A DNA stretch of 64,000 nucleotides from Pseudomonas sp. MM213 (lineage in GTDB: Bacteria; Pseudomonadota; Gammaproteobacteria; Pseudomonadales; Pseudomonadaceae). Location: assembly GCF_020423045.1 (NCBI RefSeq), contig NZ_CP081943.1:5828001-5892000 (forward strand), in the 5' to 3' direction. The notes beneath the pieces are model-generated. The model worked only from the letters and a program-made list of their open reading frames with translations, had not been told where the DNA came from and ran no database searches. The translations under genes and the position numbers were made by a program. Of the stretch, positions 10,862-24,395 are shown in pieces. Each line of letters opens with the position of its first letter. Positions within the stretch are counted from its first letter, which is position 1.

Positions 10862-11566
10862 TCAGCGCCGTGCCACATCCGAAAAGTAGAACTTGTCGAG
10901 GGTGTGCCGTGATTCCGTGTACTCGAACTGCCGGCCGTCCTGCAGAAACGTATGGTTGCTGACCACGATCACATGGCTCTGGCCGTCGAGGTCGAGGTGT
11001 TGCTGGTCGTCCTTGCTGCGGGGCACGGCTTCGATGGTTCGCTGGGCGTAGGCAATTTGCAGTTGCAGGGTCTGTTCGATGAAGGCGTAGATCGAGTGCT
11101 CGGCGATGTCCCGCGATAGTCCGGGGATCACGTCGCTGACGAAATGGTTGATGTCGAGGATCACTCGTTTTCCATCGATCCGCCGTACGCGTTTGATCCT
11201 CGTGATCAGGCTGCCTTCTTCAGCCTTGATATGTTCCAGCAGCGCACCTTCGAGAGGGATCTGGCTGAACTCGACCACTTCGGTGCTGACGTTGTTGCCC
11301 AGTCGCGGATAGGTTTCCTGAAAGCTGACGATGCCGCCCAACTGAAATTCGATCGGGTCGGTCGACAACACAAAGGTGCCTTTCCCGTGGACTTTCTGGG
11401 CGAACCCGCGCTCCTGTAATTGCTCGATGGCCTTGCGCACGGTGCCGCGACTGGCCTGGTAGCTGTCCATCAGTTCGGTTTCGGAGGGCAACCGGGCGCC
11501 GCGCTCCAGACGTTCGGTCGTGATGCTGGCAAGCAGATCGCTGTAGATCTGGTTGTATTTACTCAT
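10862..11566 (-). CDS. treR: GntR/HutC-family trehalose operon repressor
   Basis: The 234-residue regulator has a GntR winged helix-turn-helix at residues ~1-70 (LPSETELMDSYQASRGTVRK, QKVHGKGTFVL) and a UTRA effector-binding domain from ~90 (IKRVRRIDGKRVILDINHF, RQFEYTESRH). It matches TreR proteins that bind trehalose-6-phosphate and repress trehalose uptake genes. I chose the ATG at 11566 (MSKYNQIYSDLLASI), although the frame extends to 11596. It is divergent from the trehalose PTS genes. The intergenic gap holds two identical 16-base palindromes in opposite orientation that are the obvious operator. One overlaps the target promoter. Confidence 0.92.
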   Translation of the reverse strand: MSKYNQIYSDLLASITTERLERGARLPSETELMDSYQASRGTVRKAIEQLQERGFAQKVHGKGTFVLSTDPIEFQLGGIVSFQETYPRLGNNVSTEVVEFSQIPLEGALLEHIKAEEGSLITRIKRVRRIDGKRVILDINHFVSDVIPGLSRDIAEHSIYAFIEQTLQLQIAYAQRTIEAVPRSKDDQQHLDLDGQSHVIVVSNHTFLQDGRQFEYTESRHTLDKFYFSDVARR

Positions 11567-11708
11567 GGGGATGGCTCTGTGCCGCAATGTGCTCAAGGTT
11601 TCGAACCTTAAGGGCAGGGTAGGGGTTTGTCCATGCGGGTTTGGGTTTTCATCGTCTGAGAGGGTGGGAAAAATCGCCGCCGGTCGGGTGACAAGTAAAC
11701 AATTTCAA

Positions 11709-11724
11709 ACTCGTCTGTACGAGT
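11709..11724. promoter_or_regulatory. TreR operator site 1
   Basis: The 16-base palindrome ACTCGTCTGTACGAGT has half-sites ACTCGT/ACGAGT. It is the exact reverse complement of the second copy 26 bases downstream, so the two also form one larger inverted repeat. Assignment to TreR rests on position. Confidence 0.75.
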
Positions 11725-11726
11725 TG

Positions 11727-11755
11727 TTGATTTAACTCGTACAGACGAGTACTTT
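11727..11755 (+). promoter_or_regulatory. Putative promoter of the trehalose PTS operon
   Basis: TTGATT at 11727-11732, a 17-base spacer and TACTTT at 11750-11755 lie about 50 bases before the EIIBC gene. The spacer is filled almost exactly by operator 2, which would block RNA polymerase when TreR is bound. Confidence 0.55.
11735..11750. promoter_or_regulatory. TreR operator site 2
   Basis: ACTCGTACAGACGAGT, the reverse complement of operator 1, centred in the spacer of the putative promoter. Confidence 0.75.
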
Positions 11756-11804
11756 TCGCTTCGGCGTGCTGCCAATAACAAAAAACCACAGCGGAAAAAC
11801 AAGC

Positions 11805-13247
11805 ATGAGCCACGACTATCCGAACATCGTCAGCGAGCTGCTGCAAAGCCTCGGTGGCAGCGACAACCTTGAGCAAGCCGCGCATTGCGTCACACGCCTG
11901 CGCCTTGCCCTCAAGGACCCGAGCCGGGTCAACAGCGCCACGCTGAACCAGATTGACCTGGTCAAAGGCTCATTCTTTACCGGCGGCCTGTTCCAGGTGG
12001 TCATCGGTCCTGGCGAGGTGGAGAAGGTTTACGCAGAGCTGCGCCATCAAACCGGTCTTGCCGCGTCAACAATCGCCGACGTTAAACAGAAAAGCGCCGA
12101 CAAGATAAACGCCATGCAGCGTCTGGTGCGGGTGTTTTCCGACGTGTTCATGCCGATCCTGCCGGCGTTGATCATCGCGGGCCTGCTGATGGGCATCAAC
12201 AACCTGATCGGCGCCAAGGGCATGTTCATCGAGGGCCAGACCCTGCTGGACGCTTACCCCAAGCTTGACGGGCTCTGGAGCCTGATCAACCTGATGGCCA
12301 ACACTTCGTTCGTGTTCCTGCCTGCGCTAGTGGGCTGGTCAGCAGCCAAGCGGTTTGGCGGCAGCGAAATCCTCGGCATTGTGCTCGGTCTGATGCTGGT
12401 TCATCCCGATCTGCTCAATGCCTGGAACTATGGCAAGGCAGTCGCAGGTCTCGACGGCCAGAGCCTGCCGTATTTCGACATCCTCGGTCTGTTCCAGATC
12501 GAAAAGGTCGGTTATCAGGGGCAGATCCTGCCGATCCTGCTGGCGGCATACGTGATGAGCGTCATCGAAAAATGGCTGCGGGCGAGAGTGCCTAATGCGG
12601 TGCAATTGCTGGTGGTGCCGATCACCACCATCGTGGTTACCGGCGTGCTGGCGCTGGCGGTCATTGGCCCGGTGACCCGGCATCTGGGGATTCTCATCAC
12701 CGAAGGTGTGGTCACCCTGTTTGATCTGGCGCCGATGGTCGGCGGCGCGATCTTCGGCCTGCTTTACGCCCCCTTGGTGATCACCGGCATGCACCACATG
12801 TTTCTCGCGGTCGACTTGCAGCTGATCTCGACCCAAGGCGGTACTTTCATCTGGCCGATGATCGTCATGTCCAACCTCGCCCAAGGCAGCGCGGCGCTCG
12901 CGGTGTTCTACATGACCCGTAATGCGCGGGACAAGTCCATGGCGTCGACCTCAGCGATTTCGGCCTATTTCGGCATCACCGAACCGGCGATGTTCGGGGT
13001 CAACCTGCGCTACAAGTTTCCGTTTTACGCGGCACTGATTGGCTCGGCGCTGGGGGGCATCTTCCTGTCGATGAACAAGGTCCAGGCCTCGGCCATCGGT
13101 GTCGGCGGTTTGCCCGGATTTATCTCGATCATTCCGCAGTTCATCCCGATGTTTGTGATCGGGATGATCATCGCCATGGTCGTGCCGTTTGTTTTGACCT
13201 GTGGGTTGAGCATGAAGATTGTTCGGCCTGGGTATCGGGTCGCCTGA
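11805..13247 (+). CDS. treB: PTS trehalose-specific EIIBC component
   Basis: The 480-residue inner-membrane transporter imports trehalose and phosphorylates it to trehalose-6-phosphate. The N-terminal EIIB domain (residues ~1-85) has phospho-acceptor Cys28 in HCVTRLRLAL and the GGLFQVVIG strand. The EIIC domain from ~105 to the end has about ten membrane segments (FMPILPALIIAGLLMGINN, ITGMHHMFLAVDLQLI, AYFGITEPAMFGV). There is no EIIA domain. It must be supplied by the fused EIIA-HPr-EI protein encoded downstream. I chose the ATG at 11805 (MSHDYPNIVSELL). Operators for TreR lie directly upstream. treP is a synonym used in Pseudomonas. Confidence 0.95.
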   Translation: MSHDYPNIVSELLQSLGGSDNLEQAAHCVTRLRLALKDPSRVNSATLNQIDLVKGSFFTGGLFQVVIGPGEVEKVYAELRHQTGLAASTIADVKQKSADKINAMQRLVRVFSDVFMPILPALIIAGLLMGINNLIGAKGMFIEGQTLLDAYPKLDGLWSLINLMANTSFVFLPALVGWSAAKRFGGSEILGIVLGLMLVHPDLLNAWNYGKAVAGLDGQSLPYFDILGLFQIEKVGYQGQILPILLAAYVMSVIEKWLRARVPNAVQLLVVPITTIVVTGVLALAVIGPVTRHLGILITEGVVTLFDLAPMVGGAIFGLLYAPLVITGMHHMFLAVDLQLISTQGGTFIWPMIVMSNLAQGSAALAVFYMTRNARDKSMASTSAISAYFGITEPAMFGVNLRYKFPFYAALIGSALGGIFLSMNKVQASAIGVGGLPGFISIIPQFIPMFVIGMIIAMVVPFVLTCGLSMKIVRPGYRVA

Positions 13248-13282
13248 TAGATCGCTATCGCAGTTCAAGAAGGAATACAGCC

Positions 13283-16260
<2,978 letters not shown>

Positions 16261-16322
16261 GCGATGCTGTCGGAGCGTCGCGCTCCATCGGCATTTCAAA
16301 GAACAGAACAGCAGGTGAAGTC

Positions 16323-18857
<2,535 letters not shown>

Positions 18858-18859
18858 AC

Positions 18860-19150
18860 ATGTTCGAGAAAATGCAGCGAGCGTTCTGGAAAGCCTTGAC
18901 GCCGGATCTGATCGTGGATGAACCGAAGGTGGCTGCGCCATCGGCGCCTGGCCTGGCAGCGAATGTGGTGGCTGCGTTGGGGGGTGTGGATAACCTCAAG
19001 TCGCAGCAGCCTGTGGCGCTGACCCGGGTTCGGGTGGAATTGCGCGATGTGGGGCGGATGAATCGACAGGCTTTGAATCTGGCAGGTGTGCCAGGCGTCA
19101 TGATGCTGGAGGGCGGCGTGGTGCACCTGATCACTGGCCTTCAGCCATAA
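18860..19150 (+). CDS. Small EIIB-like PTS protein lacking the phosphoryl cysteine
   Basis: A 96-residue soluble protein. After an amphipathic N-terminal segment (FEKMQRAFWKALTPDLIV) comes an EIIB-type fold: ALGGVDNLKS, then VALTRVRVELRD, ending GVMMLEGGVVHLITG. In active EIIB domains the sequence is C-x-T-R-[LV]-R. Here the cysteine position is Ala53, so the protein cannot be phosphorylated in the normal way. The same VA[ML]TR...GGxxHL pattern occurs in the second EIIB-like domain of NagE in this window. It starts two bases after the EIIA-HPr-EI gene and ends the trehalose operon. A regulatory or docking role is a guess. Confidence 0.8.
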   Translation: MFEKMQRAFWKALTPDLIVDEPKVAAPSAPGLAANVVAALGGVDNLKSQQPVALTRVRVELRDVGRMNRQALNLAGVPGVMMLEGGVVHLITGLQP

Positions 19151-19275
19151 CCGATCCCTCGACACAGATGATGTGCGTCTCTCGGTCGCCCTTACCGTTT
19201 CTCAACCGCAGGTGTATCGTATTCGCCTTTTCCAGGTCCCCGGACCTGTCGCTGATACGTGAGGTAGTTGAGTTC

Positions 19276-20652
19276 ATGTCCTTTACCCGTCGCCAAATCC
19301 TCGGTGGCCTGGCCGGTCTTGTTGTCGTTGGCGTCGGTGCGGGGGGCGCATCGCGTTACTGGCTGGGCAAGATGGCCGACGCCGATGCGGGCCACGACTA
19401 TGAGCTGATTGCGGCGCCGCTGGACGTCGAACTGGTGGCCGGGCACAAGACCCAAGCCTGGGCGTTCGGCCCGTCGGCACCGGGCACCGAGTTGCGCGTG
19501 CGTCAGGGTGAATGGTTGCGGGTGCGGTTCATCAACCACTTGCCGGTGGCGACCACCATTCACTGGCACGGCATCCGCCTGCCGCTGGAGATGGACGGCG
19601 TGCCCTACGTCTCGCAGTTGCCGGTGCTGCCGGGTGAATACTTCGACTACAAATTCCGCGTGCCCGATGCCGGCAGCTACTGGTATCACCCGCATGTGAA
19701 CAGCAGCGAAGAACTGGGCCGTGGTCTGGTGGGGCCGTTGATTGTCGAAGAGCGTGAGCCGACCGGTTTTAAGTACGAGAAAACCTTGAGCCTCAAGAGC
19801 TGGCATGTCGACGAGGTGGGCAATTTCGTCGAGTTCAGCATTCCCCGGGAAGCGGCCCGGGGCGGCACGGCGGGGCGTCTGGCGACGATCAACGGTGTGC
19901 CGCAAGCGGTCATCGATTTGCCGGCCGGGCAGATCACCCGCGTGCGCCTGCTCAATCTCGATAACACCTTGACCTATCGCCTCAACATTCCCGGTGTCGA
20001 GGCGCAGATCTACGCGTTGGACGGCAATCCCGTCGAGCCGTGTCCATTGGGCAAGGAATACTGGCTGGGGCCAGGCATGCGCATTTGCCTGGCAATCAAG
20101 GCACCTGCGGCCGGTGAAGAATTATCCCTGCGCAACGGCCCGGTACGCTTGGGCACGTTCCGCTCTGTGGCGAACACCGATGCCCCAACCGAGTGGCCGC
20201 CCGCGCTGCCCGCCAACCCGGTGGCCGAGCCGGACCTGGCCAATGCCGAGAAACTCAACTTCAATTTCGAATGGGTGGGTTCAGTCTCGGTGAACGTCGA
20301 CAACGGTCGGCCGCCGAGCCTGTGGCAGATCAACGGCAAGGCCTGGGACATCACCGACAAGACCTGCGCCGATCGCCCGATTGCCAAGCTCGAGAAGGGC
20401 AAAAGCTACATTTTCGAATTGAAGAACATGACTCAGTATCAGCACCCGATTCACCTGCATGGCATGAGCTTCAAGGTCATTGCCTCGAACCGGCACAAGG
20501 TCATCCCGTATTTCACCGACACCTATTTGCTGGGCAAGAACGAGCGGGCGCAAGTGGCGCTGGTAGCGGATAACCCTGGGGTGTGGATGTTCCATTGCCA
20601 TGTGATCGACCACATGGAAACCGGCCTGATGGCCGCGATCGAGGTGGCGTGA
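19276..20652 (+). CDS. Multicopper oxidase (Tat-exported)
   Basis: The 458-residue periplasmic oxidase starts at the ATG at 19276 with a twin-arginine signal (SFTRRQILGGLAGLVVVGVG). Three cupredoxin domains carry the copper ligands: HWHGIRLP near residue 96, WYHPHVNSSEE near 138, HPIHLHGMSF near 390 and HCHVIDHMETGLM near 440. The last supplies the type 1 Cys, His and axial Met. Such enzymes oxidise Cu(I), Mn(II) or phenolics, and the substrate cannot be told here. The stop overlaps the start of tadA by one base (TGATG), so the two are translationally coupled despite unrelated roles. From memory the same pair follows guaA in P. aeruginosa. Confidence 0.93.
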   Translation: MSFTRRQILGGLAGLVVVGVGAGGASRYWLGKMADADAGHDYELIAAPLDVELVAGHKTQAWAFGPSAPGTELRVRQGEWLRVRFINHLPVATTIHWHGIRLPLEMDGVPYVSQLPVLPGEYFDYKFRVPDAGSYWYHPHVNSSEELGRGLVGPLIVEEREPTGFKYEKTLSLKSWHVDEVGNFVEFSIPREAARGGTAGRLATINGVPQAVIDLPAGQITRVRLLNLDNTLTYRLNIPGVEAQIYALDGNPVEPCPLGKEYWLGPGMRICLAIKAPAAGEELSLRNGPVRLGTFRSVANTDAPTEWPPALPANPVAEPDLANAEKLNFNFEWVGSVSVNVDNGRPPSLWQINGKAWDITDKTCADRPIAKLEKGKSYIFELKNMTQYQHPIHLHGMSFKVIASNRHKVIPYFTDTYLLGKNERAQVALVADNPGVWMFHCHVIDHMETGLMAAIEVA

Positions 20653-21149
20653 TGCGTCAGATTCGTCCCGCCGCGATCATCGACCGCAGCCGTGATCGTG
20701 ACTTCATGCGCGAAGCGCTGGCGCTGGCCGCACAAGGCGCTGCGCTGGGTGAAGTGCCGGTGGGCGCGGTGTTGGTGCAGGACGGTGAAATCATCGGCCG
20801 TGGCTTCAATTGCCCGATCAGCGGCAACGACCCGAGCGCGCATGCGGAGATGGTCGCGATCCGCGCAGCGGCATTGGCCGCCAGTAATTACCGTTTACCC
20901 GGCAGTACGCTGTACGTGACGCTTGAGCCGTGCAGTATGTGCGCCGGGCTGATCGTGCATTCGCGCATTGCGCGGGTGGTGTACGGCGCGCTGGAGCCCA
21001 AGGCGGGGATTGTGCAGAGTCAGGGGCAGTTCTTTACCCAGGGCTTTTTGAATCACCGGGTGCTGTATGAAGGTGGGGTGTTGGCCGAGGAATGCGGGGC
21101 GGTGCTCAGCGAATTCTTCAAGGCCCGGCGCGCCAAACCCGCAGACTAG
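20652..21149 (+). CDS. tadA: tRNA-specific adenosine-34 deaminase
   Basis: TadA converts adenosine to inosine at the wobble position of tRNA-Arg(ACG). The 165-residue protein has the deaminase zinc site: HAEMVAIRAAA (His ligand and catalytic Glu) and TLEPCSMCAGLIVHSRI (two Cys ligands). The substrate-binding region with YGALEPKAGIVQSQGQF follows, then a C-terminal helix EFFKARRAK. The ATG at 20652 shares its A with the TGA stop of the oxidase gene. An N-terminal extension of about 15 residues precedes the usual DFMREALALAA start. Confidence 0.95.
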   Translation: MRQIRPAAIIDRSRDRDFMREALALAAQGAALGEVPVGAVLVQDGEIIGRGFNCPISGNDPSAHAEMVAIRAAALAASNYRLPGSTLYVTLEPCSMCAGLIVHSRIARVVYGALEPKAGIVQSQGQFFTQGFLNHRVLYEGGVLAEECGAVLSEFFKARRAKPAD

Positions 21150-21168
21150 AGGCGACAATGAAGCAGCC

Positions 21169-21260
21169 CTCGCGGGCAAGCCTCGCTCCTACGGGGTTGT
21201 GTCGTACGCCAATTCCGCGACCGACGCATAACCTGTAGGAGCGAGGCTTGCCCGCGAAGC
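21169..21260. repeat. REP doublet, GCGGGCAAGCCTCGC type
   Basis: Inverted arms 21169-21192 and 21234-21258 lie between the 3' ends of tadA and cmoB, which converge here. The cmoB stop codon directly borders the right arm. Confidence 0.9.
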
Positions 21261-21262
21261 TT

Positions 21263-22219
21263 TTACTTACGGGCGACGATGACGGCACGCATCGGCGCCG
21301 GCAACCCTTCAATCGTCTTGCTGTGATCCTCGGGATCGAGGAAATCACACAACGACTGATACTTCATCCACTCCGTCCCGCGCTGTTCCTCGACGGTCGT
21401 CACGCTGACATCCACGCACTTCACGTCCGTGAAACCGGCACGCCGCAACCAAAGCATCAGTGCCGGCACCGATGGCAGGAACCACACGTTACGCATCTGC
21501 GCATAACGATCTTCCGGCACCAGCACCTGCTGCTGATCGCCTTCGATCACCAGCGTCTCCAGCACCAGTTCGCCGCCCTTGACCAGGCAATCCTTCAGCG
21601 CCAACAGATGCTCGATCGGCGAGCGGCGGTGGTAGAACACGCCCATGGAAAACACTGTGTCGAAGCCTTCGAGTTCCGGTGGCAGGTCTTCAAAAGGAAA
21701 CGGCAGGTGCCAGGCATTGGGCTCGGACAAATAACGCTGAACCGCCTGGAACTGACAGAAGAACAGCCAGTTCGGGTCGACACCGATCACGCTGTCCGCG
21801 CCGGCACCGAGCATGCGCCACATGTAGTAACCATTGCCGCAGCCGACATCGAGGATGCGTTTGCCCTTCAGGTTCAGATGTGGCGCGACTCGCGACCATT
21901 TCCAGTCCGAGCGCCATTCGGTATCGACGTGCACGCCGAACAGATCGAACGGGCCTTTGCGCCACGGCGACAACCCCATCAATGCGGTACGCATTTGCGC
22001 GCGGGTCTCAGCGTCGCAATCGGTGTCCAGGGTCAGGCCGTTGAGCAGGTCGACTTCGCTCGGCTGGATCTTCGGCAAGGCGTCCAGCGCGTTCTGCCAG
22101 CGCTCCAGGTCGCCGTGACCCTTTTCCATTTTCTTGTCGAGTTGCGCTTGCAGGGTGTTGGCCCATTCGGCCAGCGGTGTACCGGCCAGACGGCGGGCGA
22201 GGGGGGACAGATCAATCAT
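21263..22219 (-). CDS. cmoB: tRNA U34 carboxymethyltransferase
   Basis: CmoB transfers the carboxymethyl group of carboxy-SAM to 5-hydroxyuridine-34 in tRNA, making cmo5U so that some tRNAs read extra wobble codons. The 318-residue protein has an N-terminal helical region ([20 protein letters not shown]), then a Rossmann methyltransferase domain with [20 protein letters not shown] at ~residues 120-140. It also shows [17 protein letters not shown] and [20 protein letters not shown]. The gene overlaps the end of cmoA by four bases (ATGA), so the pair forms a coupled two-gene operon. Confidence 0.96.
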   Translation of the reverse strand: MIDLSPLARRLAGTPLAEWANTLQAQLDKKMEKGHGDLERWQNALDALPKIQPSEVDLLNGLTLDTDCDAETRAQMRTALMGLSPWRKGPFDLFGVHVDTEWRSDWKWSRVAPHLNLKGKRILDVGCGNGYYMWRMLGAGADSVIGVDPNWLFFCQFQAVQRYLSEPNAWHLPFPFEDLPPELEGFDTVFSMGVFYHRRSPIEHLLALKDCLVKGGELVLETLVIEGDQQQVLVPEDRYAQMRNVWFLPSVPALMLWLRRAGFTDVKCVDVSVTTVEEQRGTEWMKYQSLCDFLDPEDHSKTIEGLPAPMRAVIVARK

Positions 22220-22959
22220 GGCAAGGCAATCAACGAGGCAAAGTTAAGACACTGGAACCACGGCACGACTTTCGAGAACCCGGCGGCCAACAGGCGCTCG
22301 CGGTGTTCTTCGAGGCTGTCGGGCTTCATGACGTTTTCGATGGCGCTGCGCTTCTGGGCGATTTCCAGTTCGCTGTAGCCGTTGGCGCGTTTGAAGGCGA
22401 CGTGCAGGTCGGTGAGCAGCGCATGTTCTTCGGGGTCGTTGAAGCGCAGCTTTTCCGAGAGGATCAACGCACCGCCAGGCAGCAGCGATTGACGGATGCG
22501 ACTCAGCAACGCGGTGCGCTGCTCGGGAGCAATGAATTGCAACGTGAAGTTCAGCGCCACTACGGAGGCTGGCTGAAAGTCGAGGGCGAGGATGTCGCCT
22601 TCGATCACTTCCACCGGCAGCAACTCCTGGAACATCGAATCCTGACCGTTGAGGTATTCGCGGCAGCGTTCGACCATCGCCGCCGAGTTATCCACAGCGA
22701 TGACGCGGCAGCCATCGGTGCGCACGTGACGGCGCAACGCCTGGGTCACGGCGCCGAGGGACGAGCCGAGGTCGTAGAGCACGCTGTTGGGCTGGGCGAA
22801 TTGCGCGGCGAGCACGCCGAGGTTTTCGACAATGGTCGGATAACCTGGCACCGAGCGCTTGATCATGTCCGGGAACACCCGCACCACGTCCTCGTTAAAG
22901 GCGAAGTCGGGCACCTGGGCCAAAGGCTGGGCGAAAAGGCGATCGGGTTCTTTGCTCAC
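22216..22959 (-). CDS. cmoA: Carboxy-S-adenosyl-L-methionine synthase
   Basis: CmoA makes carboxy-SAM from SAM and prephenate, the donor used by CmoB. With the GTG start at 22959 ([19 protein letters not shown]) it is 247 residues, the usual length. An ATG at 23004 is also in frame, but it would add 15 residues not found in typical CmoA. Family motifs are [39 protein letters not shown] (SAM-binding) and [10 protein letters not shown]. It overlaps cmoB by four bases. Confidence 0.95.
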   Translation of the reverse strand: MSKEPDRLFAQPLAQVPDFAFNEDVVRVFPDMIKRSVPGYPTIVENLGVLAAQFAQPNSVLYDLGSSLGAVTQALRRHVRTDGCRVIAVDNSAAMVERCREYLNGQDSMFQELLPVEVIEGDILALDFQPASVVALNFTLQFIAPEQRTALLSRIRQSLLPGGALILSEKLRFNDPEEHALLTDLHVAFKRANGYSELEIAQKRSAIENVMKPDSLEEHRERLLAAGFSKVVPWFQCLNFASLIALP

Positions 22960-23080
22960 GGCGGTTCCAGCGGCGTATGTGGAAAAGGCCGGCATTTTAG
23001 CCAACTTGGCGCGGGGATGCGCGGGTTGTCTGATAAAGCGGTGGGCAGGCTTTTAGATATTCGTGTTCAGGGACATTGCT

Positions 23081-23143
23081 TCGCGAGCAGGCTCGCTCCT
23101 ACAGGGATTGCGCTGTACCTGTGGGAGCGAGCCTGCTCGCGAT
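23081..23143. repeat. REP doublet, GCGAG-cagg-CTCGC type
   Basis: Arms TCGCGAGCAGGCTCGCTCC at 23081 and its complement ending at 23143 have a 25-base spacer. The element lies between cmoA and the YhhN gene. Confidence 0.9.
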
Positions 23144-23147
23144 GAGT

Positions 23148-23783
23148 TCAGCGCGGTTTGGTGCCGAACGCCGACGCCGCAATCCCCCATTGCCCCAGCC
23201 AGTAACTGAGGATGATGACGTAAGGCGCGGCATGAAACGGCGCAACAAACCGATTGATACCAATCACGCTATCTGAAAACACAAACGCCAGCGCGCCGCC
23301 CGCCGCCAGCAGCGCAGAGCGCTTCGGTACATCGGTGCCCAGGCGAGCCAGTGCCCGCCAAAGCATGGCGCTGATGGCCAGGCCGTAGACAATCACCGGG
23401 ATCAGCAGGGGGCCCAAACCATTGGCAATCAAAATCCCCAACAGCACCGCGCCGACGCCCAGCGCGAGGATCAACGGCAGCACCGCCAACCGCCGGCAAT
23501 CACTCAAATAAGCTTTCAGATAGGCAAGGTGCGCGACCAAAAACGCCCCGAGGCCGAACACAAACAAATCCCCCGGCCACGCGAGCAAGACATCGCCGAG
23601 CAGGGAAAAGATCAAGCCCAGGCTGATCCAGCGTCGATATTCGCTGGGCGGCGCATCGTGCAGCCAGCCGAGCAAGGCCAGCACGGGCAACGGTTTGACC
23701 AGCAGGCAGAGCAGCGCGGCGTGCACGCTCAGGCCGTAAAGAAAGGTCACCGCGCCCATCAGCGCCAGAATCAGCCAGCCCAT
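23148..23783 (-). CDS. YhhN/TMEM86-family membrane protein (possible lysoplasmalogenase)
   Basis: The 211-residue polytopic membrane protein has about eight hydrophobic helices. Family motifs are the acidic pair in FSLLGDVLLAWPG and FVFSDSVIGINRF, with a C-terminal YVIILSYWLGQWGI. Animal members (TMEM86B) hydrolyse lysoplasmalogens, and bacterial activity is known for only a few members. It lies two bases after the chagasin-like gene and is probably co-transcribed with it. Its REP-bounded end contributes nothing to the protein. Confidence 0.85.
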   Translation of the reverse strand: MGWLILALMGAVTFLYGLSVHAALLCLLVKPLPVLALLGWLHDAPPSEYRRWISLGLIFSLLGDVLLAWPGDLFVFGLGAFLVAHLAYLKAYLSDCRRLAVLPLILALGVGAVLLGILIANGLGPLLIPVIVYGLAISAMLWRALARLGTDVPKRSALLAAGGALAFVFSDSVIGINRFVAPFHAAPYVIILSYWLGQWGIAASAFGTKPR

Positions 23784-23785
23784 GA

Positions 23786-24178
23786 TCAGTTAACCGAGAT
23801 CGCGCAGTCGAAGGTTTCCACCGCCGGCACTTCCGGCGCCCAGGGTTGTTGCGAAGTCAGGCGCAAGCGCCCCGAACCGGCCGCGAACGCCTGAAAGCGC
23901 CAGGTCGACACACCGGCTGCGCCCACGACACCGGCATCTTCCGGGTTTCGATAAACTTCTGGCCCCAGAGCGCGTAATACGCCACCGGCCGAATCCTGGA
24001 TCGCCCAGCGGTAACCCGTGGTCGGGTTGCTCGGCAGGGACAGGATCAGGTTTTGCCCGTTGTGCAGTTGCACGGGGCATTCGCTTTGTTTTTCCACGGT
24101 CACGTTCTGTTTCGGTTGCGTGGCGCACGCGGCCAGCAAGGCGAGGGCGAGAGGGACAAACAGGCGGGTGGGGGACAT
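23786..24178 (-). CDS. Chagasin-like (I42 family) protease inhibitor lipoprotein
   Basis: A 130-residue exported lipoprotein. The start MSPTRLFVPLALALLAAC (ATG at 24178) has a lipobox LLAAC, with the lipidated Cys at about residue 18. The mature part shows the inhibitor loop LPSNPTTGYRW that defines the I42/chagasin family and a second loop rich in Gly/Ala (GVVGAAGVSTWRF). I42 proteins inhibit papain-like cysteine peptidases. In Gram-negative bacteria they sit in the periplasm or envelope. Two cysteines (SECPVQL, TFDCAIS) could form a disulfide. Confidence 0.85.
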   Translation of the reverse strand: MSPTRLFVPLALALLAACATQPKQNVTVEKQSECPVQLHNGQNLILSLPSNPTTGYRWAIQDSAGGVLRALGPEVYRNPEDAGVVGAAGVSTWRFQAFAAGSGRLRLTSQQPWAPEVPAVETFDCAISVN

Positions 24179-24274
24179 GGGGGCAGTGGCTCCGGCATTC
24201 ACGACGAACGGCGAGCATAACCGAGATGAGACAAATTGTGACAGCTGCGGAAGCCGGCGCTGTCAGTGCTGACG

Positions 24275-24370
24275 CCATCGCGAGCAGGCTCGCTCCCACA
24301 GGGGATTCGCAGTGGACACGAGATTTGTGAACACCACCAACCACTGTGGGAGCGAGCCTGCTCGCGATAG
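24275..24370. repeat. REP doublet, GCGAG-cagg-CTCGC type
   Basis: Inverted arms at 24275-24300 and 24344-24370 (ATCGCGAGCAGGCTCGCTCC and complement) lie between the lon-type gene and the upstream end of the I42 gene. Confidence 0.9.
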
Positions 24371-24395
24371 CAATCGTGCAGCCACTACATGACGA

